Positions 11,283 to 21,009 of a stretch of 64,000 bases of DNA are shown one piece after another. The notes below the pieces were generated by a model, which saw nothing but the letters and a program-made list of their open reading frames with translations, did no database searches and was not told the DNA's origin. Positions within the stretch are counted from its first letter, which is position 1. Each line of letters starts with the position of its first letter. Position numbers and translations under genes: made by a program. This DNA comes from Vibrio coralliilyticus ATCC BAA-450 (lineage in GTDB: Bacteria > Pseudomonadota > Gammaproteobacteria > Enterobacterales > Vibrionaceae): NCBI RefSeq assembly GCF_000176135.1, contig NZ_ACZN01000015.1:372001-436000 (forward strand), given 5' to 3'.

Positions 11283-11302
11283 AGGAGGCCCTTAGGCCTC
11301 CT
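11283..11302 (-). terminator. Terminator of ptsG
   Basis: AGGAGGCC (11283-11290), loop CTTA, GGCCTCCT (11295-11302). On the minus strand it is followed by TTTTGTTTT. Confidence 0.88.
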
Positions 11303-11328
11303 CTATCAATTAAATGGGTAAGTGAGTA

Positions 11329-12759
11329 TTAGCCGTGGTTACGGATCCACTCATCCATTTCAGTTTTTAGGTTGTCAGACTTAGTACCGAAGATAGCCTG
11401 AACACCACCAGCTACAACCACTACGCCAGCCGCGCCTAGTTGTTTCAGTTTGTCTTGATCAACAGCCTCTGTATCCGCTACTGCAACGCGTAGACGAGTG
11501 ATACATGCGTCTAGGCCAGTGATGTTTGCTTTGCCGCCGAATGCTGCAACAAGCTCACCTGCCATGTCTGAACCAGATGTCGCGGCTGCTTCTTCAGATT
11601 CATCTTCACGACCAGGAGTTTTAAGGTCCATCGCTTTGATAACAGTGCGGAATACTACGTAGTAGATAGCCGCGTAAACCAAACCGACACCCACCATCAG
11701 ACCGATTTTCTGTGCGTTACCAGATAGTACGATGAAATCGATTAGGCCGTGTGAGAACGAAGTACCGTGTACAAAACCTAGAGTGTTTGCAACAACGTAT
11801 GCAGAACCAGCTAGTAGAGCGTGGATACCGTACAGTACAGGAGCAACAAATAGGAATGAGAATTCGATTGGCTCTGTGATACCAGTCAGGAATGAAGTCA
11901 ATGCAGCAGACGCCATGATACCCATTACTTTCGCGCGGTTCTCTGGCTTAGCAGAGTGAGCGATAGCAATAGCAGCAGCTGGTAGACCGAACATCTTGAA
12001 CATGTAGCCACCTGCAAGCTGACCGAAGCCATTACCTGCAGCACGAGATGCTTCGTCAGCAACTAGGTAACAAGTTAGAACGCCATTTTGTGTTTCGCCA
12101 GCAGCATTCACACAAGTACCAGCTTCGAAGAAGAATGGTACGTTCCAAACGTGGTGTAGGCCGAATGGGATTAGAGAACGCTCGACGATACCGTAGATAC
12201 CGAATGCAACTTGTGGGTTCTGGTGTGCAGCCCAATCTGAGAAAGAAGCGATAGCACCGCCAATTGGAGGCCATACTACAGACAGAACAATACCCAATGC
12301 GATAGCAGCAAAACCAGTGATGATAGGCACCGCGCGCTTACCTGCGAAGAAGCCTAGGTATTCTGGAAGCTGAATCTTGAAGAAACGGTTGAATGCCCAT
12401 GCAGCAACACCACCAACAAGGATACCGCCCAGAACACCAGTGTCGATTTTCTCAACACCCATAACACCAGCCATAACGCCAAGCGTCGCAGTCATGATGC
12501 CGTAACCAACGATTGCAGCCAGACCTGCTACACCATCGTTGTTAGTAAAGCCAAGTGCAACACCTACTGCGAAAAGTAGTGCCATCTGACCAAATACCGA
12601 GCCACCCGCTTGCTCCATTAAGTTGGAAACAATTTCCGGAATGAAACTCAGGTCGGCAGCACCTACCCCGAGTAGAATACCTGCAACAGGTAAAACCGAT
12701 ACTGGCAGCATCAGAGCTTTACCCACTTTTTGCAGGTTAGCAAAAAGATTCTTAAACAT
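11329..12759 (-). CDS. ptsG: PTS glucose-specific transporter, EIICB-Glc
   Basis: The 476-residue protein takes up glucose and phosphorylates it to glucose-6-phosphate. The membrane EIIC domain (about 1-385) carries the sugar-site motif [12 protein letters not shown]. The cytoplasmic EIIB domain (about 395-476) has the phosphorylated Cys419 in [14 protein letters not shown]. The N-terminus [20 protein letters not shown] is classic PtsG. The ATG is preceded by CAGGAGC. In enterics the dephosphorylated EIIB domain sequesters Mlc, whose gene lies about 7 kb away here. A 444-base upstream region gives room for CRP/Mlc control. Confidence 0.96.
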   Translation of the reverse strand: MFKNLFANLQKVGKALMLPVSVLPVAGILLGVGAADLSFIPEIVSNLMEQAGGSVFGQMALLFAVGVALGFTNNDGVAGLAAIVGYGIMTATLGVMAGVMGVEKIDTGVLGGILVGGVAAWAFNRFFKIQLPEYLGFFAGKRAVPIITGFAAIALGIVLSVVWPPIGGAIASFSDWAAHQNPQVAFGIYGIVERSLIPFGLHHVWNVPFFFEAGTCVNAAGETQNGVLTCYLVADEASRAAGNGFGQLAGGYMFKMFGLPAAAIAIAHSAKPENRAKVMGIMASAALTSFLTGITEPIEFSFLFVAPVLYGIHALLAGSAYVVANTLGFVHGTSFSHGLIDFIVLSGNAQKIGLMVGVGLVYAAIYYVVFRTVIKAMDLKTPGREDESEEAAATSGSDMAGELVAAFGGKANITGLDACITRLRVAVADTEAVDQDKLKQLGAAGVVVVAGGVQAIFGTKSDNLKTEMDEWIRNHG

Positions 12760-13161
12760 GTTTATGCTCCTGAAAAGTTATAAGAATTATTGGGCTCTAA
12801 CGGCACACCCCCGTAGCCTTAAATGTTAGCACCCAGAAAAAATGTAACCACATCTAGTAGTATATTTTCCGGCTCTAAATATATATTGATGGTGAACAAA
12901 CTTTCTAGCTGGTTACGGAATTTAGTTTCAAACTAATAGATAGATCACAATCCAAAATCGGCAAATCGAGACCATATTTACAACCTATCTAATTGATATT
13001 TATTAAATTAATATTAACGCCGATTAATTTTGATGGGTAAATAAAATAAACCCAATTGTTATTTTATGTAACAAAATTACAATTTGATACTTTCAGCCTC
13101 CCAGCTTCAACATATTTAGTAAACAAGGCAATTTATGTCATCAAGAGTGATTTCAGACACA
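12760..13161. other. ptsG promoter/leader region
   Basis: About 400 AT-rich bases upstream of ptsG. On the ptsG strand there is a TATACT hexamer about 100 bases before the start that may be a -10 box, and a TGTGA half-site (near 12950) as expected for a weak CRP site. An imperfect TTATTTT-N7-AAAATTA repeat (13059-13079) is noted as a poor Mlc-like candidate. No gene was found. Confidence 0.35.
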
Positions 13162-13187
13162 AAAAAAGGAGCTTCCGCTCCTTTTTT
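13162..13187. terminator. Terminator of the tatD operon
   Basis: AAAAAAGGAGC, loop TTCC and GCTCCTTTTTT make a compact bidirectional-looking terminator 17 bases beyond the tatD stop. Confidence 0.85.
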
Positions 13188-13203
13188 AATCAAAACTCTT
13201 TTT

Positions 13204-13971
13204 CTATCTCAAAAAAAGATTTCGGAAGTTTTCACTGGTTTTTAACCCAACTTCACTCAATGACGTATTTTTTAACTGGGCAATATAGGAGGCAACCTCA
13301 ACCACGTATGCTGGTTGGTTCTGTTTACCTCGGTGTGGCACAGGAGCGAGATATGGTGAGTCAGTTTCAATCAATAGTCTCTCAAGCGGCAGAGCTTTGA
13401 CCACTTCTTTAAGTTCAGTAGCTTGCCTGAAAGTGACGATCCCCGAGATAGAGATATAAAAACCAAGCTCCATCGCTGCTTGCGCAAAAGCAAGATCTTC
13501 AGTGAAACAATGAATCACGCCACCACATTTATCTGCCTGACCTCGACGTAGAATATCCAACGTATCTTGGCGAGCATTCCTCGTGTGGATGATCAAAGGT
13601 TTATTCAGTTTAACTGCTAATTCAACTTGCTGTTGGAATCGTAACTTTTGTAACTCAGCAGTCTCAGGTTGATAGTGGTAATCCAGCCCCGTTTCACCTA
13701 TCGCCACAACTCTGGGATGCGAGGCATATTCATGTAATCGATCTAAGGCAAACTCACTCTCAACATCCAGCGGGTGAACACCGCATGAAGCAAATATGTT
13801 GTCGAAGGGTTCGATCATCTCCATCATTCCAGGGAAAGAATCCAACGTAACGCCAACGGACAGTAGCTCAGAAACGTTAGCAGCTTGAGCTTTGGCAACT
13901 ACATCTTCAATACCAGAGTGGAGCTCCTGATAATCCAATTTGTCTAAGTGACAATGAGAGTCTACAAACAT
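13204..13971 (-). CDS. ycfH: TatD-family metal-dependent hydrolase (YcfH)
   Basis: The 255-residue TIM-barrel metallohydrolase has the metal-binding start DSHCHLD (His6, His8), the GETGLDYHY and HTRNA blocks, the IHCFTED histidine and the C-terminal ETDSPYLAP signature. Family members act as 3'-5' DNA/RNA exonucleases or D-aminoacyl-tRNA deacylases; the role of YcfH itself is uncertain. It is the last gene of the pabC-mltG-tmk-holB-tatD unit, and its start overlaps the holB end by 10 bases. Confidence 0.93.
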   Translation of the reverse strand: MFVDSHCHLDKLDYQELHSGIEDVVAKAQAANVSELLSVGVTLDSFPGMMEMIEPFDNIFASCGVHPLDVESEFALDRLHEYASHPRVVAIGETGLDYHYQPETAELQKLRFQQQVELAVKLNKPLIIHTRNARQDTLDILRRGQADKCGGVIHCFTEDLAFAQAAMELGFYISISGIVTFRQATELKEVVKALPLERLLIETDSPYLAPVPHRGKQNQPAYVVEVASYIAQLKNTSLSEVGLKTSENFRNLFLR

Positions 13972-14924
13972 GATTCCTCATTAAATTTAAATAGCCAATC
14001 TAAGATAAGCAATTCGCTGTTCAAACCTGTGTGCTCACGTAACTGTTCAAGCAGCAGACTTAGGTTTGCTGTCTGAGTATAGAGCAATTGATAACCAAGA
14101 TTAGCCGACAGAGCATTCGAGCCTGGAGTGAAATAAGGCATCTGAACGCCAAAGTGAATCTTTTGAGCATCTGTCAACAAGTACCATATCCATTGTAGAT
14201 ACTCAGAGGGTGAAGTCGCCAATTCTTTTGCTAACTTAACGCTGTCGCCTCTCAACTGAGCCACTTCAAGAAATTGTTCTTCAACCTGCTGATATTTTTC
14301 AATTTGCCCCTGCTCTACAAACGCTTGAGTTTTCAGTGGCGCATTGCCATTAATATGTGCTGCAAAAGCAGGGATTGTCGAAGTAACTTGCTCATTTAAC
14401 CATTGAGCAAGCAATTCTGAGCTCGGAGTCACTACATGCCAATGTTGGCAACGACTGGTAATCGTGGGCAAAAGCTGGTGTGCTTTATGACTGACCAGTA
14501 AAAACATACAACTGCTAGAGGGCTCTTCGAGTGTTTTCAACAACGCATTGGCAGCGGAGTCATTCATCGCTTCAGCCGGCTCGATAACAAACAATCGACG
14601 TCCAGATAGCTGCGATGACTCCTGTGCTAGGCGGTTACACTGACGAATTTGCTCAACCGTAATAGTTTTGCCTTCTTTCTCTGGTTTCACTAGGTGATAA
14701 TCAGGATGGTTATGCGACTTCATTAGCTGGCAGCTATGGCAAAAGCCGCAAGCTTCACTGGCATAATTGCTACACATGGCAGCTTCACTAAATCGCTCTA
14801 CTAGCTGCTCAACGCCTAGCCCTTCTTCTGCTGTCAGTAGCGCTGCATTGGAAAACCTATCTGACTCCAGACTTGCCTGCCATTCACACCAAATGTCTGT
14901 TAACCAAGGGTAGGTAGAATTCAT
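13962..14924 (-). CDS. holB: DNA polymerase III subunit delta'
   Basis: A 320-residue clamp-loader subunit. The AAA+-like N-terminal fold carries a zinc module (C-x8-CGFCHSC near 55-70), and the sensor region AANALLKTLEEPSSSC is highly typical. Delta' is the stator of the clamp loader that opens the beta clamp. The ATG at 14924 (MNSTYPWL, as in E. coli with YPWL) is preferred to the upstream in-frame start at 14942; it lies two bases after the tmk stop, so translation is probably coupled. Confidence 0.94.
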   Translation of the reverse strand: MNSTYPWLTDIWCEWQASLESDRFSNAALLTAEEGLGVEQLVERFSEAAMCSNYASEACGFCHSCQLMKSHNHPDYHLVKPEKEGKTITVEQIRQCNRLAQESSQLSGRRLFVIEPAEAMNDSAANALLKTLEEPSSSCMFLLVSHKAHQLLPTITSRCQHWHVVTPSSELLAQWLNEQVTSTIPAFAAHINGNAPLKTQAFVEQGQIEKYQQVEEQFLEVAQLRGDSVKLAKELATSPSEYLQWIWYLLTDAQKIHFGVQMPYFTPGSNALSANLGYQLLYTQTANLSLLLEQLREHTGLNSELLILDWLFKFNEESCL

Positions 14925-14926
14925 GG

Positions 14927-15556
14927 TTATTGTTCCAACCAACTACGCAGCGCTTGCTTGATATCTTGCGCGACTAATTCGATCGTCTGCTCAGCATTGA
15001 TCACTACAACACTCGAATCACATTGCGCCAGTTCCAAGTAACGCGCTCTGGTGCGGTCAAAAAAGCTCATATCCATTTTCTCAATTCGATCCAACTCGCC
15101 TCGCCCTCTCGCGCGTTCGAGACCGATGCGCGGGTCAAGATCAAGGTAAATGGTCAAATCTGGTTTAAAGTCACCCAATGTTGTCTGCTTAAGTGCTGTC
15201 ATGGTGTGTTGGGAGATTTGACGGCCGCCTCCCTGATAAGCTTGAGAAGACATATCATGTCGGTCTCCCACCACCCAAGTACCGCTGTTTAAAGCTGGTT
15301 TAATCACATTTTCAACCAGCTGCACCCGAGCAGCATACATAAGGAGTAATTCGGTCATGTCTTGCAACTCTTCCCCTTCATGGTCTTGTTTGACCAAAGT
15401 TCTGAGTTGCTCGGCTAGCGCTGTTCCGCCCGGCTCACGAGTATTCTTTATCTGCTCAATACCAGCCTGTTTAAGAGTCTCAAGCACCGCATTAATTGCT
15501 GTGCTTTTCCCTGCCCCTTCTAGGCCTTCAATTACGATAAATTTCGCTTGTGTCAT
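14927..15556 (-). CDS. tmk: Thymidylate kinase
   Basis: The 209-residue protein phosphorylates dTMP to dTDP with ATP. P-loop GLEGAGKST is near residues 10-18, with the TREPGGT motif, the [12 protein letters not shown] substrate block and the arginine-rich LID ([11 protein letters not shown]). Its ATG overlaps the mltG stop (ATGA), and it runs straight into holB. Confidence 0.96.
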   Translation of the reverse strand: MTQAKFIVIEGLEGAGKSTAINAVLETLKQAGIEQIKNTREPGGTALAEQLRTLVKQDHEGEELQDMTELLLMYAARVQLVENVIKPALNSGTWVVGDRHDMSSQAYQGGGRQISQHTMTALKQTTLGDFKPDLTIYLDLDPRIGLERARGRGELDRIEKMDMSFFDRTRARYLELAQCDSSVVVINAEQTIELVAQDIKQALRSWLEQ

Positions 15557-16569
15557 TTGTTACTTCTTAGTTGTCTTAGATAAGCGCGTACCGCGCGATT
15601 GTGTTCACTCAGCGTTTTAGAAAAAACGTGCCCGCCAGTTCCGCTGGCCACAAAGTACAAGTAATTACTGTTTTCTGGGTTTGTCGCGGCGGCGATAGAC
15701 GCCTCCCCCGGCATCGCAATCGGTGTTGGTGGTAAACCAAAAATCGTATACGTATTATATGGGGTTGGAGTACGTAAATCTTTCTTACGTATGTTGCCGT
15801 CGTACTTATCTCCCATCCCATAGATAACCGTAGGGTCAGTCTGTAGACGCATACGCTTATTAAGGCGGTTTACAAACACCCCTGCAACACGCTCACGCTC
15901 TGCACCAACAGCCGTCTCCTTTTCGATAATAGAAGCAAGGATCAGCGCTTCGTAAGGCGTCTTCAGTGGCAAGTTCTCTTGCCTTTGCTGCCAATGCTTA
16001 TCAAGAATTTTTTGCAGTTTATTTGCGGCGCGCTTGATGATATCGAGATCAGAGGTACCGAACGTGTAGTGATAAGTCTCAGCGAGCAATAGCCCTTCAA
16101 GTTTGGCTTTCTCGATGCCAATTTGTTGTGCGATCTCTGCTTCGCTGAGCCCAGATGTTTTGTGCTCTAGATAAGGGGCTTGTTCTAATGCTGCTCGCCA
16201 TTCGGCAAATGTTGAACCTTCCACAAAGGTAATTGCAAATTGATGCTCTTTACCGGTTTTGAACAGTTCTAGCGCTTGTGTGAGGTTAATGCCGGGAGTG
16301 AGAAGGTAGGTCCCTGCTTTTACTTGCGTCAGTTCTGGGTGGAATCGTCGCACTAGTCTTGCCACATCACTAGAAACAATCAGTTCATCGTTTGTCAAAT
16401 CTGCCAGTAAACGGTTGAAACTCATACCCGTCTCAATCGTATAAATCTGTTCTTCTTGCAGCTTTAATGGCTGAGTCACATACTCATCGACTTGTTTAGT
16501 AACATAAATAAATCCTGCACCAGCAATCAGTAATACAAGTGCCAGAAATAAGGTGATTCTCTTAATCAC
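15553..16569 (-). CDS. mltG: Endolytic murein transglycosylase MltG (YceG)
   Basis: The 338-residue inner-membrane protein has one N-terminal anchor (about residues 4-23), a LysM-like region and the YceG catalytic domain. Glu218 in [14 protein letters not shown] corresponds to the catalytic glutamate of E. coli MltG; the YNTY-x-GLPPTPI motif follows. It cleaves nascent glycan strands and so sets their length. The start codon is GTG at 16569, overlapping the pabC TGA as GTGA; the nearest AGGAG is 11 bases upstream, inside the pabC end. Confidence 0.94.
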   Translation of the reverse strand: MIKRITLFLALVLLIAGAGFIYVTKQVDEYVTQPLKLQEEQIYTIETGMSFNRLLADLTNDELIVSSDVARLVRRFHPELTQVKAGTYLLTPGINLTQALELFKTGKEHQFAITFVEGSTFAEWRAALEQAPYLEHKTSGLSEAEIAQQIGIEKAKLEGLLLAETYHYTFGTSDLDIIKRAANKLQKILDKHWQQRQENLPLKTPYEALILASIIEKETAVGAERERVAGVFVNRLNKRMRLQTDPTVIYGMGDKYDGNIRKKDLRTPTPYNTYTIFGLPPTPIAMPGEASIAAATNPENSNYLYFVASGTGGHVFSKTLSEHNRAVRAYLRQLRSNK

Positions 16570-17369
16570 GGGTTAACCATCTCCTGAATTTTTTTTGTTA
16601 TTGTTCCTATTGAAAAGGTCTGTGTGCCAATGCTTTTTACTGGGGCGACACCAAGGATCGAGTTTGAGATAAAAACTTCTTCTGCATCACTTAGCTCTTC
16701 AAACGTATAGTGCCCAATAGACAACGTGTGCTCACAGCTCGATAAACGTTCTACAATAACGCGGCGCATAACGCCTGCAACACCAGCGTTCGTCAGGTCG
16801 GGGGTATAGATGACTCCCTGTTTGACCCAGTAAACATTCGCCATTGTTGTCTCAATCACATGACCACTCACATCTAATGCAATCCCATCGGGGAAGCCTT
16901 GTTGATCCATTTCCGCCTTGAGCAAAATTTGCTCAAGGCGATTATTGTGCTTATGACCCGCGAGTAAAGGATTAACCCCTAGCCTCTTATGGCACACACC
17001 TAAACAAATACCATCCGCTTGCCATTGTTCATAATGAGCCGGATAGTTAAAGGCGCTAATAGTAACATTTGGTAAGGTCACTTGAGTAGGGCTATATCCA
17101 CGTCCCCCCTCTCCTCGGCTAACGTGTAACTTCAACCCTGAACGAGTAGACTCTATACACGCTTTTTCTAACCAATCCTCAACCTCTCTCCAGTTTGGAG
17201 GAGTTATGCCGAGCAAGTTGAGGCAGGATTGCATTCGCTCTTGATGTTTATCCAAGTGTTGGATACGACCGTTGATAGCCAGCATGGTCGTAAAGCAGCC
17301 ATCACCATATTGAAATGAACGATCAGAAAGGGAAATTGAGTCTGTGGTGTGTCCATTTACCGAGTACAT
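16566..17369 (-). CDS. pabC: Aminodeoxychorismate lyase
   Basis: The 267-residue PLP-dependent fold-type IV enzyme converts 4-amino-4-deoxychorismate to p-aminobenzoate and pyruvate for folate synthesis. Family marks are DRSFQYGDGCFTT near the N-terminus, SRGEGGRGY, the PLP-lysine region GHKHNNRLEQILLK, and DVSGHVIETTMANVYW. The start at 17369 (MYSVNGH) matches the E. coli PabC start; the frame extends to 17384. It is first in the pabC-to-tatD unit and separated from fabF by a terminator. Confidence 0.94.
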   Translation of the reverse strand: MYSVNGHTTDSISLSDRSFQYGDGCFTTMLAINGRIQHLDKHQERMQSCLNLLGITPPNWREVEDWLEKACIESTRSGLKLHVSRGEGGRGYSPTQVTLPNVTISAFNYPAHYEQWQADGICLGVCHKRLGVNPLLAGHKHNNRLEQILLKAEMDQQGFPDGIALDVSGHVIETTMANVYWVKQGVIYTPDLTNAGVAGVMRRVIVERLSSCEHTLSIGHYTFEELSDAEEVFISNSILGVAPVKSIGTQTFSIGTITKKIQEMVNP

Positions 17370-17389
17370 AATTGATATCCACATAAAAG

Positions 17390-17423
17390 AAAACGGCTTA
17401 ATGCCAAAGCATTAAGCCGTTTT
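17390..17423 (-). terminator. Terminator of the fab operon after fabF
   Basis: A 15-bp perfect stem, AAAACGGCTTAATGC (17390-17404) with GCATTAAGCCGTTTT (17409-17423), loop CAAA. It ends in T-runs on both strands and sits between fabF and pabC. Confidence 0.88.
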
Positions 17424-17446
17424 ATCACAAATTGGATTGTGACTCT

Positions 17447-18691
17447 TTAGATCTTTTTGAAAACCAAAGAACCGTTAGTACCACCAAAACCAAACGAATT
17501 ACAGATTGCGTACTCTGAATCGATAGGTTTTGCCTTATGTGGTACTAGGTCAATATCGTCAAGGCCTTCATCTCGATTATCTAGGTTAATCGTTGGTGGA
17601 ACCATTTGATCAACCAATGACATGATGGTCACGATCGCTTCAACAGAACCAGCAGCGCCAAGTAGGTGACCAGTCATTGACTTAGTTGAAGATACTTTCA
17701 CTTGTTTAGTACCTTCTTCACCTAGCGCACGACGGATGCCTTTCACTTCAGCAACATCGCCAGCCGGAGTAGACGTGCCATGTGCATTCACATAGCCGAC
17801 TTGTGTACCAGTGATGCCTGCATCACGCATTGCTGCTTCCATAGCCAACGCACCACCTGAGCCATCTTCGCTAGGTGAAGTCATATGGAAAGCATCTCCC
17901 GACATACCAAAGCCAACAAGCTCTGCATAGATTTTAGCGCCACGTGCTTTCGCATGCTCATATTCTTCAAGAACAATGATACCTGCGCCATCACCAAGAA
18001 CAAAACCATCACGATCTTTGTCCCATGGGCGAGAAGCTTTTTGAGGCTCGTCATTACGAGTTGACAACGCTTTAGCTGCACCAAAGCCAGCCATGCCTAG
18101 AGGAGTTGAAGCTTTTTCAGCACCACCGGCGACCATAGCTTCTGCATCACCGTAAGCAATCATACGAGCAGCATGGCCGATGTTATGTAGACCCGTTGTA
18201 CACGCCGTCGAAATCGCGATATTTGGACCACGAAGACCACGCATAATAGATAAGTTACCTGCAACCATGTTTACGATAGTTGATGGTACGAAGAAAGGGC
18301 TGACTTTGCGTGGGCCTTTTTCAACAAGCGCAGTATGGCCCGCTTCAATAAGGTCTAGACCACCAATGCCTGAACCAATAGCGACACCAACGCGTGCTGC
18401 GTTTTCTTCATTAATTTGTAAGCCAGAGTCGTCTAGGGCTTGAATACCCGCTGCAATGCCGTACTGGATGAACAAGTCCATCTTACGCGCATCTTTTTTA
18501 GACATGTACTCTGTGCAGTCGAAATCTTTTACTAGGCCTGCAAAACGAGTTGAGAAGTTTTCAGTATCAAAGTGCTCGATATCAACGATACCACTTTGAC
18601 CAGCTAGCAGGGCCTTCCAGGATGATTCTACATTGTTGCCTACCGGTGACAACATACCCATGCCAGTGACAACAACACGACGCTTGGACAC
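17447..18691 (-). CDS. fabF: 3-oxoacyl-[acyl-carrier-protein] synthase II
   Basis: The 414-residue condensing enzyme elongates fatty acids and controls the temperature-dependent C16:1 to C18:1 step. The Cys-His-His triad is visible: Cys164 in [11 protein letters not shown], then [12 protein letters not shown] and [12 protein letters not shown], with the C-terminal NSFGFGGTN loop. It starts with GTG at 18691, with GGAG about nine bases upstream. It is last of the fab operon, after acpP, with a GC-rich hairpin between them. Confidence 0.97.
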   Translation of the reverse strand: MSKRRVVVTGMGMLSPVGNNVESSWKALLAGQSGIVDIEHFDTENFSTRFAGLVKDFDCTEYMSKKDARKMDLFIQYGIAAGIQALDDSGLQINEENAARVGVAIGSGIGGLDLIEAGHTALVEKGPRKVSPFFVPSTIVNMVAGNLSIMRGLRGPNIAISTACTTGLHNIGHAARMIAYGDAEAMVAGGAEKASTPLGMAGFGAAKALSTRNDEPQKASRPWDKDRDGFVLGDGAGIIVLEEYEHAKARGAKIYAELVGFGMSGDAFHMTSPSEDGSGGALAMEAAMRDAGITGTQVGYVNAHGTSTPAGDVAEVKGIRRALGEEGTKQVKVSSTKSMTGHLLGAAGSVEAIVTIMSLVDQMVPPTINLDNRDEGLDDIDLVPHKAKPIDSEYAICNSFGFGGTNGSLVFKKI

Positions 18692-18751
18692 GATTTTATT
18701 CTCCGGGATTGAAATGATTCTATGAGAGGTATAGAAGAGTTTAAAAGAACA

Positions 18752-18773
18752 CAGGCGGCCAGAAGGCCGCCTG
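18752..18773 (-). terminator. Intercistronic hairpin between acpP and fabF
   Basis: CAGGCGGCC (18752-18760), loop AGAA, GGCCGCCTG (18765-18773). On the minus strand it is followed by TGTTCTTTT, so it can be a partial terminator or an mRNA-stabilising 3' end for acpP. It would help make AcpP more abundant than FabF. Confidence 0.65.
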
Positions 18774-18782
18774 GGAGAGATA

Positions 18783-19016
18783 TTACTGAGCGCTGTTCAC
18801 GTAGTCGATAGCAGCTTGAACAGTAGTGATCTTCTCAGCTTCTTCGTCTGGAATCTCAGTGTCGAATTCTTCTTCTAGAGCCATTACTAGTTCAACAGTG
18901 TCTAGAGAATCAGCACCTAGATCGTCAACGAAAGAAGCTTCGTTTTTAACTTCTGCTTCGTCCACACCTAGCTGTTCAACAATGATTTTCTTTACGCGTT
19001 CTTCGATGTTGCTCAT
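18783..19016 (-). CDS. acpP: Acyl carrier protein
   Basis: The 77-residue very acidic protein carries growing acyl chains on 4'-phosphopantetheine attached to Ser37 in [13 protein letters not shown]. The ATG at 19016 has AAGGAAAAG upstream; the open frame continues to 19088 but without family similarity. It is preceded by a 235-base gap, so it probably has its own promoter. Confidence 0.98.
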
Positions 19017-19251
19017 TTTTTCTTTTCCTTTACAGATTTCGCTCAATGCGATGATTCCGTAGTTTATTCGAACTATTGAAAGTTGCAAGGGGGTCCTTGC
19101 TGGTCAAACCACAATTTTCGCGATTTTAACCGAAATTCAATACATTTTTGACTTATATCATGCACAAATGTTGCGCATATCAATGCCAGTTATCACAAAC
19201 TATAGGCTATTTTTGTGACAGCAAATAGCCCGTTTTGTTCCAACTTAGGCA
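19017..19251. promoter_or_regulatory. acpP upstream region with FadR-like half palindrome
   Basis: A 235-base AT-rich gap between fabG and acpP. On the acpP strand it holds TGGTTTGACCA (19101-19111), one mismatch from the FadR core TGGTCNGACCA, 85 bases before the ATG. A promoter is expected here because acpP is expressed far above fabG, but no unambiguous -35/-10 pair was found. Confidence 0.35.
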
Positions 19252-19989
19252 TTAAACCATATACATGCCACCATTAACATGCAGAGTTTCACCAGTAATG
19301 TAAGCAGCTTCTGGAGAAGCTAAAAACGCTACTGCTGATGCAATTTCACGAGGGTCACCTAGACGGCCAGCAGGAACGTTCGCTAACGTTGCTGCACGTT
19401 GTTCGTCATTTAGCGCCTTAGTCATGTCAGTTTCGATAAATCCTGGTGCAACAGTGTTAACAGTTACACCACGAGAAGCCACTTCACGTGCCATAGATTT
19501 AGTGAAACCAATCACACCTGCTTTTGCTGCTGCGTAGTTAGTTTGACCTGCATTACCCATAGTACCAACAACAGAACCAACATTGATGATACGACCTGCA
19601 CGCTTCTTCATCATGCCACGAAGTACAGCTTTAGACATGCGGTAGATCGGTGTCAGGTTAGTGTTGATGATGTCATTCCACTCATCGTCTTTCATACGCA
19701 TAAGTAAGTTATCACGCGTAATACCTGCATTGTTTACCAGAATGTCGATTGCACCAAACTCATCGTTAATGTTTTTCAGAGTTGCTTCAATTGATTCGAT
19801 ATCTGTCACGTTTAGTGCCAGACCTTTACCATTTTCACCAAGGTATTCACTGATTGCAGCGGCACCATTTTCTGAAGTCGCAGTGCCGATAACCGTCGCA
19901 CCACGTTCAACAAGAATTTCAGCGATAGCACGACCAATACCACGGCTTGCGCCAGTGACCAGTGCAATCTTGCCTTCTAGGTTCATCAT
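19252..19989 (-). CDS. fabG: 3-oxoacyl-[acyl-carrier-protein] reductase
   Basis: The 245-residue short-chain dehydrogenase reduces 3-oxoacyl-ACP with NADPH. It has the Rossmann motif TGASRGIG (14-21), NNAG, the catalytic Ser in INVGSVVGTMG and the YAAAKAG Tyr-Lys pair; the C-terminus HVNGGMYMV is typical. Two adjacent ATGs (19989, 19986) are possible; AAGGA lies nine bases before the first. It lies 20 bases after fabD in the same operon. Confidence 0.97.
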   Translation of the reverse strand: MMNLEGKIALVTGASRGIGRAIAEILVERGATVIGTATSENGAAAISEYLGENGKGLALNVTDIESIEATLKNINDEFGAIDILVNNAGITRDNLLMRMKDDEWNDIINTNLTPIYRMSKAVLRGMMKKRAGRIINVGSVVGTMGNAGQTNYAAAKAGVIGFTKSMAREVASRGVTVNTVAPGFIETDMTKALNDEQRAATLANVPAGRLGDPREIASAVAFLASPEAAYITGETLHVNGGMYMV

Positions 19990-20009
19990 GATTGTTATTC
20001 CTTAAAAGT

Positions 20010-20933
20010 TTACTTAGCGGCTTCTAGAGATGCAGCATCATTTACTGCAGCGCCACTTAGTGTCTTCACAATACGTTTTGTCAGACCCGTTAGAACTTTA
20101 CCTGGGCCTAATTCAAGAAGTTTTTCAACACCTTGCTCGCTCATTAGCTGTACACTTTCAGTCCAGCGGACTGGGCTGTATAGCTGGCGCACAAGTGCAT
20201 TTTTAATTTTTGCAGGGTCAGTTTCAGCAACAACATCAACGTTATTGATCACTGGCAACTGAGGAGCATTGAATTCAATCTCTTCAAGAGCGACAGCCAG
20301 TTTGTCGGCTGCTGGCTTCATCAAAGCACAATGAGAAGGTACGGAAACAGGTAGCGGTAGAGCTCGCTTAGCACCAGCTTCTTTACACAAGGCACCTGCG
20401 CGTTCGACTGCGTCTTTACTACCTGCAATCACTACCTGACCTGGTGAGTTGTAGTTTACAGGCGATACCACTTCACCTTGAGCCGCGTCTTCACATGCTT
20501 TAGCAATAGATTCGTCATCTAGACCGATGATCGCGAACATAGCACCAGAGCCTGCTGGCACAGCTTCTTGCATCAGTTGACCACGTAGTTCAACCAGTTT
20601 GATTGCTTCTTTAAAGTCAATCACACCAGCACATACTAATGCCGAATATTCACCTAGACTGTGGCCCGCAAGGTTTGCTGGCTGTTCTAGGCCAAGCTCT
20701 TGCCAAACACGCCAGATAGCCACCGAGGATGCTAACAGTGCTGGCTGAGTACGGAAAGTTTGGTTGAGATCTTCAGCTGGGCCATTTTGAACCAACGCCC
20801 ATAGGTCGTAACCTAAAGCCTCAGATGCTTCCGAAAAAGTGTTTTTTACTACTTCATACTGTTCGCCAAGTTCAGCAAGCATTCCGACTGCTTGTGAGCC
20901 CTGACCTGGAAATACGATAGCAAAATTGCTCAT
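20010..20933 (-). CDS. fabD: Malonyl-CoA:ACP transacylase
   Basis: The 307-residue enzyme loads malonate on AcpP. It has the N-terminal FPGQGSQ, the nucleophile Ser92 in GHSLGEYSALV and the histidine in VPSHCALM. It follows fabH after a 76-base gap that contains a 15-bp hairpin. Confidence 0.97.
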   Translation of the reverse strand: MSNFAIVFPGQGSQAVGMLAELGEQYEVVKNTFSEASEALGYDLWALVQNGPAEDLNQTFRTQPALLASSVAIWRVWQELGLEQPANLAGHSLGEYSALVCAGVIDFKEAIKLVELRGQLMQEAVPAGSGAMFAIIGLDDESIAKACEDAAQGEVVSPVNYNSPGQVVIAGSKDAVERAGALCKEAGAKRALPLPVSVPSHCALMKPAADKLAVALEEIEFNAPQLPVINNVDVVAETDPAKIKNALVRQLYSPVRWTESVQLMSEQGVEKLLELGPGKVLTGLTKRIVKTLSGAAVNDAASLEAAK

Positions 20934-20958
20934 TTTCTTTCCTTTAAAACAAAGTAAG

Positions 20959-20994
20959 AAAGATTAAGATGCCTAAAAAGGCATCTTAATCTTT
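20959..20994 (-). terminator. Intra-operon hairpin between fabH and fabD
   Basis: A 15-bp perfect stem, AAAGATTAAGATGCC (20959-20973) with GGCATCTTAATCTTT (20980-20994), six-base loop. On the minus strand it is followed by CTTACTTTG, a weak T-run. It may be a leaky terminator, a processing site or a stability element. Confidence 0.6.
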
Positions 20995-21009
20995 TAAATT
21001 TGGTTGGGA

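Noticed and set aside
13059..13079. TTATTTT-N7-AAAATTA repeat as an Mlc operator for ptsG
   Set aside because: Arms are AT-only and imperfect in a very AT-rich region, and it lies about 300 bases upstream of ptsG; not better than chance.
13056..13400. Plus-strand open frame of 114 codons overlapping the tatD end and terminator
   Set aside because: It runs through the tatD terminator and antisense to conserved TatD codons, with no ribosome-binding site or family similarity.
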